Assembly: GCF_002878395.1 (NCBI RefSeq)
Contig: NC_061118.1
Span: forward strand, 129,815,465 to 129,879,464
Direction of reading: 5' to 3'
Length of the DNA: 64,000 nt
Source: Capsicum annuum
Taxonomy: Eukaryota > Streptophyta > Magnoliopsida > Solanales > Solanaceae
A model generated the notes under the pieces. That model made no database searches and had not been told where the DNA came from. It was given only the letters and a program-made list of their open reading frames with translations. This document shows, in pieces, positions 46,870-58,990 of this stretch. The translations under genes and the position numbers were made by a program. Within the stretch, counting starts at the first letter, position 1, and every line of letters starts with the position of its first letter.

Positions 46870-47727
46870 ATGCCTTATTTATTAGTATGTTTCCCAAGTG
46901 GGGACTTGAATTATCATCATAGGCCTTATCTACGTAATATAATGTCGTATCTATCATTGTGTCACCTAAATGGGGGATTGACTTTACATTGTAGGCCTAA
47001 TTTGAGCGTTTAATTTTCTTATCATTATTGTGATGACCGAGTGATGGATTAAAGGTAATATTATTGATCACTACATGCTTATTTATTTTAGTGGTGACAA
47101 GTGGGAATTGAAAATATGAATCATTGATATATTGTGTTGATTTTGAGATTTCTACATGCATTGAATAAATTTTTTATTTTCATACCGATTAATTGTGAGC
47201 ATGACACCCTTATATCATGCATGCATATTCTTGAGACATTAGTACCATTGGGAAATAATATTTTTTAAAGAAAATGAGACACTTTTTTGAAAACCATTTT
47301 TGAGAACACGAGACGGTGCGAAGAGTTGAGATTGAGATTGATATATGCGATACAATATATGGGTTGCGAACCCCCATAGGTCCTACTTGGTAAACATGAT
47401 CTAAGTGGGTGTATACAGAAAGTTATGTAGTGAATTTCACCATTTATCATCATCCCATCGCATTGCATCATTTGTATTCCATTACATTTCTTAGTTTGGT
47501 TTGATAATGTATTCTTATTTACTTTTACATTGTATTTCCATCTTAGAACCTTGTTTGTATTGTATTTGAGTATTCATTTCATTTCATTCCATTTTCTTTT
47601 AGGATTTTAGAGTAATTTAGAGGTTGGAATATTAAGAGACGTGGGGTATGGCTAAGGCTTGATAAGAAAGATAGATGAGTAGCACTATTGGTAGTATGAG
47701 ATACACTTACATATATGTGCATTGGAG
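46870..47727 (+). repeat. Element G: plus-strand LTR fragment related to B
   Basis: Aligns with 7830-8640: atcatcataggcc / catcataggtcgtat, atcattgtgtcacct, gagttgagattgagatt, cccataggtcctac / tccataggtcctaac, gagatacacttacatatat. It ends inside the integrase of H, at which point H sequence begins. Confidence 0.6.
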
Positions 47728-48470
47728 CCATCAAAATGCTGGCACGATAAATAATATTATAAGTGAATTCAATCTACGGTAAGTGGTCATCCCAACTTCC
47801 TATGAAGTATAAAACACATGCCCTCAATATGTCTTCTAATGTCTGAATTGTGTGTTTAGCCTGACCATTGGTTTGTGGATGAAAAGCACTACTAAGATTA
47901 ACCTTTATACCTATGCATTTATGAAAAGATTGCACAAACTGAAAAGTGAAATACGTTCCTCTGTCAAAATTGAGGGATAGAGGTATCCAATGAAGCCTTA
48001 CTATCTCATGGATATACATTCGGGCATACTCCTTAGGTGTGCCTGAAGTCTTGACATGTAGGAAAAGAGTTGATTTAGTCATTCGATCTACAATAACCAA
48101 AACTGAATCATGCTGATTCTTTGTATGAGGAAACCCTGTGATTAAATCCATATTCACCATTTCCCCACTTCCAAGTAGGGATACTAGTCTCTTGCATCAT
48201 AACTCCCGATATCTAGTGTTCAACCTTTACTTGCTGACAATTTGGACATTTTGCCAAAAACTCTACTATGTCCCTCTTAATACCATTCCACCAATAAATT
48301 TCTCAAAGGTACCGATACATCTTAGTAGAATCCAGATGAATAGAATACAAAGAATTATGTGCCTCGGATCATATCATTTGCCGCAACTCAACTACATTCG
48401 AGACACAAAGTCTACCCTAATATCAAAGTACACTATCTTCCCCTTGTAAGAAAACCTCAACCTTCTATTG
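47728..48470 (-). pseudogene. Element H integrase (truncated)
   Basis: Minus-strand integrase core in the 128-codon frame at 47774-48160: MDLITGFPHTKNQHDSVLVI, VDRMTKSTLFLHV (first D), NFDRGTYFTFQFVQSFHK (second D), FHPQTNGQAKHTIQTLEDIL. The third catalytic residue, a glutamate in G-Q-S/A-E-R-T, is K here. To the left HLP, stop, IEFTYN..YRASILMAP is readable and then stops abruptly at 47727 against element G. To the right, 48170-48470 corresponds to the zinc-binding N-terminus but is frame-shifted. Confidence 0.75.
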
Positions 48471-48559
48471 CTGGACTGTTTTTAATGTCTGGTTAAAGAT
48501 GGGATCATTTTGTTGTTTCTCCTTCACTTCCACTAATAAATTTGATTTCGAACAAGTCT

Positions 48560-49095
48560 GTACTGCTACTCCCTCATCATGATTTTCAATCAAACGGGCT
48601 AATCTGTGCACCTATTTAGTCCATTCTCATCCTTCCTTCTTTACATGGGCCACACTACCCATGGACAACCTACTCAATGCATCATCCACCACATTGGCTT
48701 TACCCGGATGACAGAGCACACTCATGTCATAATCTTTCAATAACTCCAACCACCTTCCCTAATGAAGATGCAACTCCCTCTTAGTAAATACATACTGAAG
48801 ATTCTTGTGGTCAGTGAAAACCTCAACATACACACCGTAGAGGTAGTGCCTCCAAATTTTAAGAGCAAAAACCACGAAATCTAAATCTAAATAGTGAGTT
48901 AGGTAATACTTTTTGTGATCCTTGAGTTTCCTAGAAGCATAGGCTATCACTCTCTCATTCTTCATCAACACATTACCTAACCTAATTCTAGAAGCATCAC
49001 AATATACCACAAATCAATCCAATCCTTCTGGCAAAGCTAACACTAGACCGAAGTAAATCTATCCTTCAAATCCTGGAAACTCTTCTCACACTTAT
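48560..49095 (-). pseudogene. Element H RNase H
   Basis: Frame 48759-49010 reads [60 protein letters not shown] and [15 protein letters not shown], the Tekay-type RNase H including the catalytic YCDAS and FTDHK motifs. The C-terminal VDDALSRL-like part (about 48660-48700) is frame-shifted. Confidence 0.75.
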
Positions 49096-49760
49096 TTGAC
49101 CATATAAACTTTGGTCTCTTTTGGGTCAGCTTAGTTAATATGTCTAGCCCCTTTAACAAATGTTCTGTAGTACCTATCCAAACCCAAAAATCTCCTGCTA
49201 TTAGATGGAGTGATGGGTGTAAGCTAGTACTTTACTGCATCAATCTTTTGAGGATTCACATGAATACCAGCCCTTGAGATATCATGCTCCAATAAGGTAA
49301 CAGATTCCAATCAAAACTCATATTTACCAAACTTTGCATACAACTAACGGTCCTTAAGGGTCTGCAGTACTATCTTCAAGTGTTCTGCATGCTCCTCCTC
49401 TCTTCTGGAATACACCCGTATGTCATCTATAAGGTCAATGACAAACATATCCATTTACTGCTTGATGACCTTGTTCATCAGATCCATAAAGGTTGCATGA
49501 GCATTTGTTAGTACAAATGACATAACTAAAAACTCAAAATGGTCGTACCTCATTCAGAAAGTTGTTTTCAAAAAGTCTTGCTCCTTGACTTTTAACTGAT
49601 GATATCCCGATCTAAGGTCAATCTTAGAGAATCACCGGGCACCCTGAAGTTGATCAAACCAAATTGTTGATTCTAGGAATGGGATACATATTCTTGATGG
49701 TGACCTTGTTTATGTGTCTATAAACTATACACATTCTAAGAAGGCTAGTTTTCTTGCACA
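49096..49760 (-). pseudogene. Element H reverse transcriptase
   Basis: Decayed RT on the minus strand. Pieces include [20 protein letters not shown] around the catalytic D-D (about 49400-49445), [28 protein letters not shown] and RRFLGLDRYYRTFVKG. The RT start is in the long frame at 49654-49989 ([37 protein letters not shown]). Catalytic aspartates are readable but stops interrupt the domain. Confidence 0.7.
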
Positions 49761-50580
49761 CAAAAAGGACCGGAGCACCCCACGAAGAAACACTGGGCCT
49801 GATAAAACCCTTATCTATGAGATCTTTAAGATGCGCTTTTAACTTTTTAAGTTCAACTGGAGCCATATGGTCAGTAGGAATGGAGATGGGCTCAATATCA
49901 ATAACAAGATCAATACCGGATTCTATTTCTCCATCTGGAGGAATCCCTAGAAGATCTTCCGGTATAACCTTCAGAAACTCTTTTACCACATGAAGTGACT
50001 GAACTTTCGGGACTTCAGACTTAGTACATTTGACTCAAACTAAATGGTAAGTACATCTTTTACATATTTGCTTTTGGGCCTTATGTTAAGATTTGAAACA
50101 ACCTTTTAGAGATACAGAAATTCACTTGCACTCAAAAACTGCTTCATTAGGAAACTGAAACTTCACCACACGAGTGCAACAATCTCTAATTTTATTAGAT
50201 CCTCTATTTTGGTCTTATTGAGGATGGTAATATGACACTCCCTATAGTCTCATCTAGCAACAAATGACTCACCCACTGGGCTGAGACTGAGAAGGGCTTC
50301 GAGAGATTTTGAGGATCTACCCCAAAACTTACAGCAACCAAAGGAGTTACATTAGATAAATTCTACCTCGTGTCTAACAACACATAAACAACAAGTTGAA
50401 AGGCACTAAGCATACCAATGACAACATCTGGTGAACTCTCCTGCTCCTGATGGTATGGCAAAGCATAAAACTAATTCTGGCATTGATCGCCACCTGTACT
50501 AGAAAATATGAACAAGAAGGAGCTGGGAGGCCTAGCTGAGGTGCTGCACTAGTATTATGAGTCTTCAGATGAGTATCTCT
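49761..50580 (-). pseudogene. Element H protease-RT linker and protease remnant
   Basis: The linker is clear in the frame at 49654-49989: [40 protein letters not shown] and [20 protein letters not shown]. Right of it, VVKFQFPNEAVFECK and SLKGCFKS (50060-50190) mark the end of the protease. The protease active site (expected near 50400) is not readable. Confidence 0.65.
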
Positions 50581-51820
50581 ACTTACCTACTTCAACATAT
50601 GGGCACTGCTTGATTTTGTGGCCCATCTTACTACAACCATAACAACCCCCTTTGCCCATTAAAAAATTACTAGGATGGGTTCTGCCACACTTTGCACATA
50701 TTGGAAAATTGGGTCTCCCAACTACATTGTTCTAATATCTAGAATTTTAAGTCCTCGCCTATTGCTCTTGCCTGTTTCAGAGTGTAGGGGCACTAGCTAA
50801 ATATGGCATAGGTACTGATGAATGACCCTGAAACTGCGAATGGTTTCCCGCTTGACCTTAGTTGACTAAATTCAAACTCTGCAGTCCTAGATCTCTTATT
50901 CCTCTTCTCTCTTTCCTTTAACATTTCTACCTCAATCTATTAAGCATAAGTTATCAACCTAGAAATATTCATATATCTAATCAGCATGGCAGTCGTACAC
51001 TTCTTGACCACCAAATTAGATACCCCTAAAAAAAATTTCTTATACGAGCTCTATAATCAGCTAACAACTCGAGAGAGTACTCAGACAATTGAGTGAACTT
51101 AAGGCAATACTCCTTCAACATCATAGAGTCCTACCTCAGGTTCATGATCTACTCTATCTTTGCCTCCATCATCCTATGTTTGAAGAACCTGTCCAGAAAA
51201 GCATTCCGGAATACCTAACAACTCATACGAGCTGTGTTCTCATCCTTACCTTCCTTCTACATCGTAACCCAATCATAAGCAATATCCTTCAACCTATAGG
51301 ATGCTGACTCTACACTCTCTTCTTCAGTAATATGGATAATTTGAGTTATTTTCCTCACCTCATCAATAAAGAGTTATGGGTCCTCATCCACCTTTGACAC
51401 ATGGAACTCAGGTAGTTTCATCCTCATAAAGTCCCTAATTTGGGTTGCAACTAAATTTTAATTCAACTAAAGTGGGACCGCTGCCTACTAGTTCCTTTAA
51501 ACGCTAGCGGTCATAGCTAGGGCCAATGCTTGGAAAGCAGCCTAAAACTCATTGTGAGACACATTCTTATTTAGAGGGTTGGCTTGTAGGGGTGGTTGAT
51601 CATCATTTTGATATGCATCATCTCAACGAGGTAGCATATTTTATCATATAAAAGAATGAGTTAAGGTAGATAGAGACAACTATAAGCATTATAAAACACG
51701 AGGGAATTGATTATTCCTAGGTAGATCTATAACCTCTTGTTCATAAATGTGGCGCGCTTCACACTAATGTTCAAGACTCTATGTAACGTAGCTTGTCTGA
51801 CTCCCTAGAACTTTTTAAAA
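50581..51820 (-). pseudogene. Element H gag
   Basis: An intact-looking zinc knuckle GGCYGCSKMGHKIKQCP (CxxCxxxxHxxxxC) is encoded at about 50600-50648. Further right, MMLKEYCLKFTQLSEYS (51083-51133) is the conserved gag block before the RYAP segment, and RNFF follows as in other plant gypsy gags. The N-terminal part (51300-51560) is frame-shifted, but a MKLPEFHVSKVDEDP-like string is readable near 51390-51420. Confidence 0.7.
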
Positions 51821-51826
51821 GCTTAG

Positions 51827-51838
51827 GCTCAGATACCA
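51827..51838 (-). other. Element H primer-binding site (initiator tRNA-Met type)
   Basis: The plus strand reads gctcagatacca, 11 of 12 matching gctctgatacca. The LTR starts 4 nt further right. Confidence 0.7.
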
Positions 51839-51842
51839 AGTT

Positions 51843-53860
51843 TGTAAAGCCTTGAAAGTACCCTCTGGATGTCACTCAGTTTTCAGGACTACGAATAGCC
51901 CCGAGCTAACCCATGATATCTCTACAGCTCAAACTCAAACAATAATGATGGTAAACATAAAAAGTAAACAAAAGATAAACAATCTCATAACTTAAGAGTA
52001 GAGAGCCACTGGGACAAGCCTCTACTATAGAGTAGAGAGCCACTGGGATAGACCCCAATTGACCCATCCATAAACTAAATTCAATGTCTAAAATGCTTCC
52101 ATCAAAGAAAACACAAATCTAAAAGACTGGATCCTAAGACTAGGAGGACTCACCAAACTTTGGGATATAGGTAATGATGCCGAAGTCTCTCGTGATGCTG
52201 GGAACAGGCACGAAAACCTACCTTATAAGACAATGTAGCACACAGATGTATATATGGATCAGTACTTCTGGAATGTAATAAGCATGTGGGGGTGAATGCA
52301 TAGGTATTCAATATATAAATATATATATAGAGAGAGAGAAAGAGAGAGAGAAGCATTCAAACTATGTTGGCTAAATGTAAATGACGCACCTTGGACATGA
52401 GTAAAACTTAAGACTGGAAGATCATAACTCTTAAATAATAAAGAATATGAATAACGTAGTGAGTCATAATACTTAGTTTCTTAAAATCTTATTTTTAATC
52501 TAGGTTATGGGAGATTCTTCTAACCGACATAGACTATGTGAGCTACAAAGGAGTTCAACGTCTTACCCATATTGGGGAGAGTTGTTCTACCCTTGCCATT
52601 GAAATCGAACCTTATCTTAGTGATCACTATTCTTAACTTCATCCATATTGGGAAAAATCTTAACCTACATTGGATAATAGTTTTTGGTAATTTAGGACAC
52701 GCTCATCCGTATTCGCTTCTCAGTTCTACTCCAAAAGCATAAACATATATGTGCTCACAATTAAGAAATCCACCTTAAATAGCATACGGGCCTGTATACA
52801 AGAAACTATTATTATTTTTGTCCTTAAGTCATAATCAAAATGAACAATTGTGGATTTCAAATCTTATCATTTAAATCAAGAGATCAAATTTTATTATAAA
52901 CTTAGTGCTTATACTTAAGCCTTAAATCTCATACTTTCTTTCATACAACTTGTAACCCAATATCTTGCTTGAAACTAAAATGGAAGTCTTTAATCAAAGT
53001 TTTCAAGTTGAACTCATGATATTAAAACCATAATAGAGAATGTTCAAGGCAAATCATAAGTAGATGAGAACATGTATGCACTTTAATACTTCAATCACTT
53101 GATAATTTCATAAGTTCTAGATAAGATAATTTGGGAGTGAAAACCCTAATTGTAAATCACATAACTTTAACATTAAAACAAGTTTTGGTCATAAGAGTAA
53201 AAGAATATCCTTGTTGATATACCCCACATACCTTAAAGTTCTTAGCCTGGTGAACTAAACTTGACCTTTGAGACTTGGGTTATGCCTTCGGGAAGAAACC
53301 CTAATCTTGTTCTTCAAGATGGTAAGAGAGAAATTTGTTGTTTAATCAATTCGAAAAGAGAGGAAAGTTAAAACCCTTAGGGTCAAATGTCATGCGTTGG
53401 GATTCATAAAGGGTAAAAACTAAAAATCCCCTTAACTTAATTTCTCAGAATTTACTCGCCAGTTCTTATGAGTTGATCATATGACTCATATGGAAAGGTA
53501 CGACAAGGCATCAAAATCGTACGATGGACAAACTCTAAGAGAGCATTCACTAATTAACTTATGAATGATACTTATGACTTGTATCATCCTCCTATGATTA
53601 GTAACCCCTCACTCGTATATTTGAAATAATCTTAAGGAGTGTACACTTTTTAACTTACGACTTAGCTTCATACGACCTATATGTTTCTTGTCGACTTCTA
53701 GAAGTTGAGTTGTACCCTTAACGGATTGTCATCCATCATGTACTGTCATAGGTGCGAGATCAATATATGACTTGTATGTTGTGCATACGGCTTAAGGTAT
53801 GATTGGATTGATAGACAGAAAACATTTAGAGATTCAGTATTATAGGCACCCTGCTATGTT
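51843..53860 (-). repeat. Element H 5' LTR
   Basis: Begins tgtaaagcc next to the primer site and runs about 2 kb; the right end is not sharply defined (53780-53880). Landmarks: a 34-bp direct duplication containing agagtagagagccactggga (51995 and 52029), a TA/GA microsatellite (52311-52352) and, near the U3 end, gtacgac, tcgtacgatgg, cttacgac and catacgac words (53500-53680). The left partner LTR is missing because H is truncated. Confidence 0.65.
52311..52352. repeat. (TA)n-(GA)n microsatellite
   Basis: A run of at units passing into ag units with one interruption (gaaag), inside the H LTR. Confidence 0.85.
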
Positions 53861-53879
53861 AGGTGACCTGTCGAAGCCA

Positions 53880-54590
53880 CTAAAGAATTGGACCAGCATT
53901 GATGACGTGCATCCCTTTAACTTTTAGGGAAGCTATTGGGCATTCCCTAAGCCTTTCGCCTAGCTTAACACACCTAAAGCAACCATCACTATTGTCCATA
54001 CACTCATATTTTTGGTTCTTACCATATATATTGCCTACCAAATTTGTAAGAACACTACCCACACTATCCTACGAATTAGAGCCTAGTGCCCTTTTTCGAT
54101 GATCTTTCCTGAACTTGGGCACTAGGGAACTATCAAAAGACGGGGATAAAGCTGAATAGTTATAGTAGAACTGAGAATGGTTTCCACCATCCGACCTTTG
54201 CTGAGATAAATTAATGGTACCTATTCTAGCCCTTTTATTCTATCGCTCCATATCATTACTTTGTCTTCCTCTATCTTCTGAGTGGGAACCATTAGCCTGG
54301 AGATGTCCATCCCCTACACCAATATGGTAGTCCTTCACTCTTTTCCCATATCATTAGAAACACTAGACAAAACTTGCTCATGCAGGACATTGACTAAACT
54401 ACCTTAGTCAGAGCATACCTCAAAAATTGAGTTAATTTAAGGGAATACTCATTCACACTCATGCTACCTATTTTAGGTTTATGAACTCATGTACCTTAGC
54501 CTTCCTTAACTCAAGAGGGAAGAAACTATCCAAAAGTGCAACTATAAACTCATCCCAATCTACCGAAAGTAACTATAAGTCTAAAAAGAC
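53880..54590 (-). pseudogene. Element I gag remnant
   Basis: The minus strand has CFRCVKLGERLRECP at about 53940-53985, a zinc knuckle with its histidine replaced by arginine. Upstream is MSVNEYSLKLTQFLRYA (54414-54462), preceded by a LLDSFFPLELR-like block (frames shifted) near 54490-54540. The order is that of a plant gypsy gag. It joins C-type LTR sequence at about 54600 without an intervening leader or primer site, so the 5' part of the element is deleted. Confidence 0.6.
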
Positions 54591-54599
54591 TCTACTAAG

Positions 54600-55131
54600 A
54601 TAAGCTATTTGGACAAACCCCCAGCTAACTCCAAATCTCTAAAAACTGGGAACGACAAATACAAAATGAAATAAAATTTTGAATATGGTCCTCGCATAAT
54701 GAGACTCATAGTAATAGTTATTGTTGATACGAGAAAAGATTGTACTAGGTGTAATCTAGATGTTGAGCGTTAGGAACTATATTATAAGATAACATAGAAC
54801 AAAAGAACGTATGTAATTGGTACCTTAATGTACTGAGTACAAGAGATAGGAAATAACTGATTTAACCTTAACATGGTACATATAACATGGTAAACTAATA
54901 CAAAACCAAGTAATAATCATATGATGCTTAATGAACTGAATAATTAAATGCAACGTCATCCAAGAATCTTAATCTGAATTGTAAATCATATAGTGTAGGA
55001 GTTACTAATAACCGACATACCTAATTTGAGCCAGCTGGGGTGTTACTTTAGCTAGAATAGTGTTCAGTACCTTTCTAGGGGTATGAACACTAACTGACAA
55101 GGATCCTCTATATAGATATCTATAAAGAACT
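54600..55131 (-). repeat. Element I LTR fragment (C family)
   Basis: Aligned with 25790-26330 of the C LTR: ttggacaaac..cagctaactcc / tgggacaagc..aaactaactcc, tatgtaattggtacctt / tatgtgatcagtacttt, accgacataccta / actggcatacccta, ggatcctctata / ggatccactaaa. It is interrupted at 55131 by J. This links the C LTR family to a gag of the Tekay/CRM type. Confidence 0.6.
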
Positions 55132-55135
55132 AACA

Positions 55136-57662
55136 TGACCAGAACAAGAGCTTTATCGTAATAGGCATCCCAAGTTCCACCTAGACTGTGGACCACCCCT
55201 AATACCTAACCCAACCATCAAACACATACCTAAAGTCAGATGAATTCCAAACATATAAAAAGATAGTATATAACTTTAAATATCCAGACTCTGGGATAGG
55301 TCTATTATCGAGACCAGCCCAAACGAGTCTAACTATCCCCAAACCAACCGATAGCCATTAGTAAATCATAAACCAAAACCAAAAACAATAACCCAACCAA
55401 GTTCCATTAATAACATAAAAAGGATGGAACTGTGAGAAATTTCATCCAACAACATAATCCCCAATACCAATTCCAACACTAAGGCTAACACCAATACTGA
55501 TCCCGCCTATACCAACATATAGTAGTTCCACAAAAGCCACTAAGCAAAAGAAAACCAATATCTGTTTGGAACATGCCCCCAACCATAGCCAAAAACAATA
55601 TCCATAAATAAACCAAATTATACAAAAATGTCTATAACATAAAATGGAGCCTTCCAGAAATATAGAATCTCACTACATCAATTCAAATACTAATCCCAAA
55701 ATTTGATCACTATACAAGAGGAGTAGAACGGTCAGTTCCTACATCGCGTAGGGATAAAGCCTCCTGAAGATGGGTTAGCGGGTCAACGCTTGCATGAACT
55801 CAAGTAAGGATAAAATTATTCCATCCAGTAAAACCAATTAAACCAACCATATTCATACAAACCATACACACATATATAACCATGTTGAGAAAGGGAACTG
55901 GGTTTAGCATGCATTAAAAACCATTAACCTAGGTATGTGTAGCTTAAATATCAAAACCCACCCACTGGCTATATGGGTCCAGTTTAATCCCCTGAACTGG
56001 CCCTGATGCATGTAGCTGCACGAATTGGAGATATCATAAGAGTAGGGGATTCCTAAGTACCCTCACCCTCCATGATACATATATACAATGTACTTTGAGG
56101 ATTCCTGTGTACCTCAATGTATCCTATATGAACGATATGACCAACCCCTCATGTCGGCAAACATGAGTTTCTAGTATTAATTCACTGAACTCCCACCTTC
56201 ATGGTTAGCTATCACACCCCGCCATTTTTGCCCGATTAAAACCATTTCGTACCAACCAATTCATTATTTCATTTATTATTAACCAGGGCTATTAATAGAG
56301 GTATAGTCATACCATCTATAACTTACAATTATTGTCCTTATCCAAACCTTAAGAGGTAAAGGGATTCCCGTGTACCCATTTACCAAGTTAACTTGGGGGA
56401 GCCCCATGTACCCCAAAAGTATTCCAATATTATGTTTGTTTGGGGGAGTCTTATGTACCCCACAAGTTGTTCATTAATATGTTTACTTAGGGGATTTCGT
56501 TGTACCGCACAAGGAGTTCAATTAACCATAACCACTACCACCAAACTATTCCATTTAACTATACCAAACCATTTAGGGTTCCATTACCAAACTAGACCAT
56601 GCAATAGTTCCATTAAAATGTCCATCAATATAGTAAAATCATTCTCATAGGCATTTTATCAAACATATTGAGGGTATGGTGTTTCCAAAACCAAAATCAA
56701 TTACCAATTAACCATTCCCATGCAACCAATTATCAAAACCACTATTAAAGTATGTAAATACATAATTGAAACATAGGAAACCATAACCAAGCCATTGTAA
56801 CCAAAACCTCCAATATTTATCTGAAAACCCAAAACCACATAACAATTAAGCCATAAAAACAATTTACAAAATATGCTTTTAGTTGGAACTAATAATGAGG
56901 GAAGGAGTACATTCCATAAGTGAGCAGATACTGCAGAGAAATCACCAACGCAAGCCCAAATTAATCCATTAGATGAAACTCTAGCTTCTTTTGCCCAAGA
57001 ACTTTAGAGAGGATTAGAGAGTGTTTTCTAAGTTTTAATGAATAGAATAATAGGGAAATAACCTCCCAAATGTGTTAAAAGTCATGGGGCCTCGTTAGAT
57101 TAAGTGGGGAAATATCCATATTTCCCTTACTTAAACTACATAAATTTCTCGTCAAGGGGTACGACTAATCATACCAGTCGTACCCTCTAATATGAGTGGA
57201 CCCACCATTCATACCTTAGGCCTCCCCCTTTGACCCAACACTGTCCAAAGTATGACTTACCCCAAACAAAGTCATACCTAAAGCATACGACCCATAGCCT
57301 TGGCAGAATAGAATCTTAAGAGGTTTGAACACTATTTACCATAAGAGTCCATGGTAGGACTCGTACCCTGGCTTACTACTCATGGTGATCCATTCATACT
57401 CAAATCCAAGTTAGGCTACCAAGTCTAAGATTAAGTGAAGGGAAAACCCAAACAAATGACCTATATCTAAGCATATAACTCATAGCAACCAAAATTGTAC
57501 CCATTTATGAACCCAACCCAATCCACCAACCAACCCTGATCAGCATACAACAAAACATACCACTCGTACCGTAGTATATGACTGGTACCCACTGGTCGTA
57601 TGTTGTCCAGAACACAAAAATATAGGAAATTTTTCTAAGGGTACGAAACCCAGGATATTTTA
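55136..57662 (-). repeat. Element J 3' LTR (left)
   Basis: 2.5 kb, partner of 62803 onward (agactctgggataggtct / agactctggattaagtct; agttccattaataacata / agttccattacataacat; gtgtagctta; gattcctgtgtacc). The left end is tgaccag after taaca; the right end ggatatttta is followed by polypurine-tract remains. U3-end words include gtacgac, ccagtcgtacc, ggactcgtacc, cactcgtacc and ggtcgtatg between 57160 and 57605. Confidence 0.75.
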
Positions 57663-57944
57663 GTCTTCTCTACAAGGAACATTCATCCCCAAATGATGGA
57701 AAAGGTAGGTACAAGCATAGTTTACACCCCTTACATGCCTCTACTCTTACCTTTATCAAAGATGCAAGGGAAACAAGCAAAGTCATTTGCATTAACAAAT
57801 ATCAATCCAATCTTTAATAAAGTTAGAAAAAAAAGATGCAAATGTATTAATCTTTTCTTTATCAAAGTTTCAAAACAAACGTATGTTGAAGAAAATGTAC
57901 CTTCCGCATGAATCTTAGGAATAGAAAATAGATGCAAATATTTG
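57663..57944 (-). other. Element J 3' untranslated segment
   Basis: Between the LTR and the chromodomain end. The polypurine tract is decayed (minus strand GTTCCTTGTAGAGAAGAC). The left half aligns with 330-430 of element A. Overlapping 72- and 73-codon frames on opposite strands are unrelated to any domain except for the chromodomain tail EAEDDMKFKYLHLF (about 57905-57960). Confidence 0.5.
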
Positions 57945-58240
57945 AACTTCATGTCATCCTCCGCTTCCTATGTATCCTCTTCCACCTTGTGGTTCTACCA
58001 TAGAACCTTAACCAAGGCCACATCCTTGGTTTGTAATCTACAAACCTGCCTATCCAAGATCTCAATCAGGACCTCTTCATAAGACAAAGAATTCGAGATA
58101 CCCAAGTCCTCCAAAGAAACCACCAAAGAAGAATCACCAAAATACTTTCTCAAAAAAGATACATGAAATACTAGATGAATTGTACTCAAACCAAAAGGCA
58201 ACTCCAATTTATAAGCTGCATTACCAACCCACCGCAAAAT
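57945..58240 (-). pseudogene. Element J integrase C-terminus and chromodomain
   Basis: The 80-codon frame (57995-58237) reads WVGNAAYKLELPFGLSTIHL, FHVSFLRKYFGD, then LSYEEVLIEILDRQVCRLQT, KDVALVKVLW. This is the PVFHVSxLKKxxGD link followed by the Tekay-type chromodomain (YEEVPVxILDRQVxxLxxKxVxxVKVLW). Beyond KVLW the domain continues as NHKVEEDT and EAEDD but with two TAG stops in frame, one directly after W and one before EAE. In active chromoviruses this domain directs integration to heterochromatin; here it is broken. Confidence 0.85.
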
Positions 58241-58990
58241 CTCAAAAGGACCAATAAATAAGGGACCAAGCTTCCCCTTTTACCAAAATGCATTATTCCC
58301 TACATAGGAGATACCTTTAGGATTACCTTATCCTTAACCTCAAACTCCAAGACTCTATGTCTTACATCTGCATAGGAGTTTTGGCCACTTTAGGCAGCCT
58401 AAAGTCCGTTCGAATTACCTTCACCTTTTTCATAGCTTGATAAACCAAATCTGGACTGAATATATCCATCTCACCCTACTTAAACCACCCAATAAGAGAT
58501 CTACACCTCCTACCATACAATTCCTCAAAAGGGGACATACCAATAATAGAATGATATCTATTGTTGTAAGAAAACTCTACCAAAGGTAAATGCTCCACCT
58601 AATTACCGCCATAATCTATCACGCAGGCCTTAAACATATCCTCAAATGTCTAAATAGTCCTCTCTACTTGCCCATCCATCTGCGGATGAAAAACAGTACA
58701 CAGACTTACCTTAGTACCAATTCGCTTTTGAAAATACCGCCAGAAGCGAGATGAAAATAGTGTACCATGATAAGAGATAATCAAAATAAGTACCTCATTC
58801 AACTTTACAATATCTTGAAGATACAACTTCATATAGTCCTCTGCCAAAAAGTTAGTCCACACCGACAAGAAGTGAGCGGACTTTGTCATCCTATCCACGA
58901 TGATCCAAATCAAATCAAATTAATTTCGAGACCGAGAAAGACCAGTTACAAAATCTATATTGATTATCTCTCATTTCCATTGAGGTAACT
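58241..58990 (-). pseudogene. Element J integrase core
   Basis: Frame 58650-58913 reads MIWIIVDRMTKSAHFLSVWT (first D in IVDRMTKSAHF), YLQDIVKLNEVL, ISYHGTLFSSRFWRYFQKRI and FHPQMDGQVERTI. The second catalytic aspartate, in the ISDRG motif, is tyrosine (ISYHG). The third residue, E in GQVERT, is present. Further left [24 protein letters not shown] and [11 protein letters not shown] are readable in shifted frames. The core is complete in extent but inactive. Confidence 0.8.

Noticed and set aside
48138..48449. 103-codon plus-strand frame
   Set aside because: Antisense shadow of the H integrase zinc-binding region.
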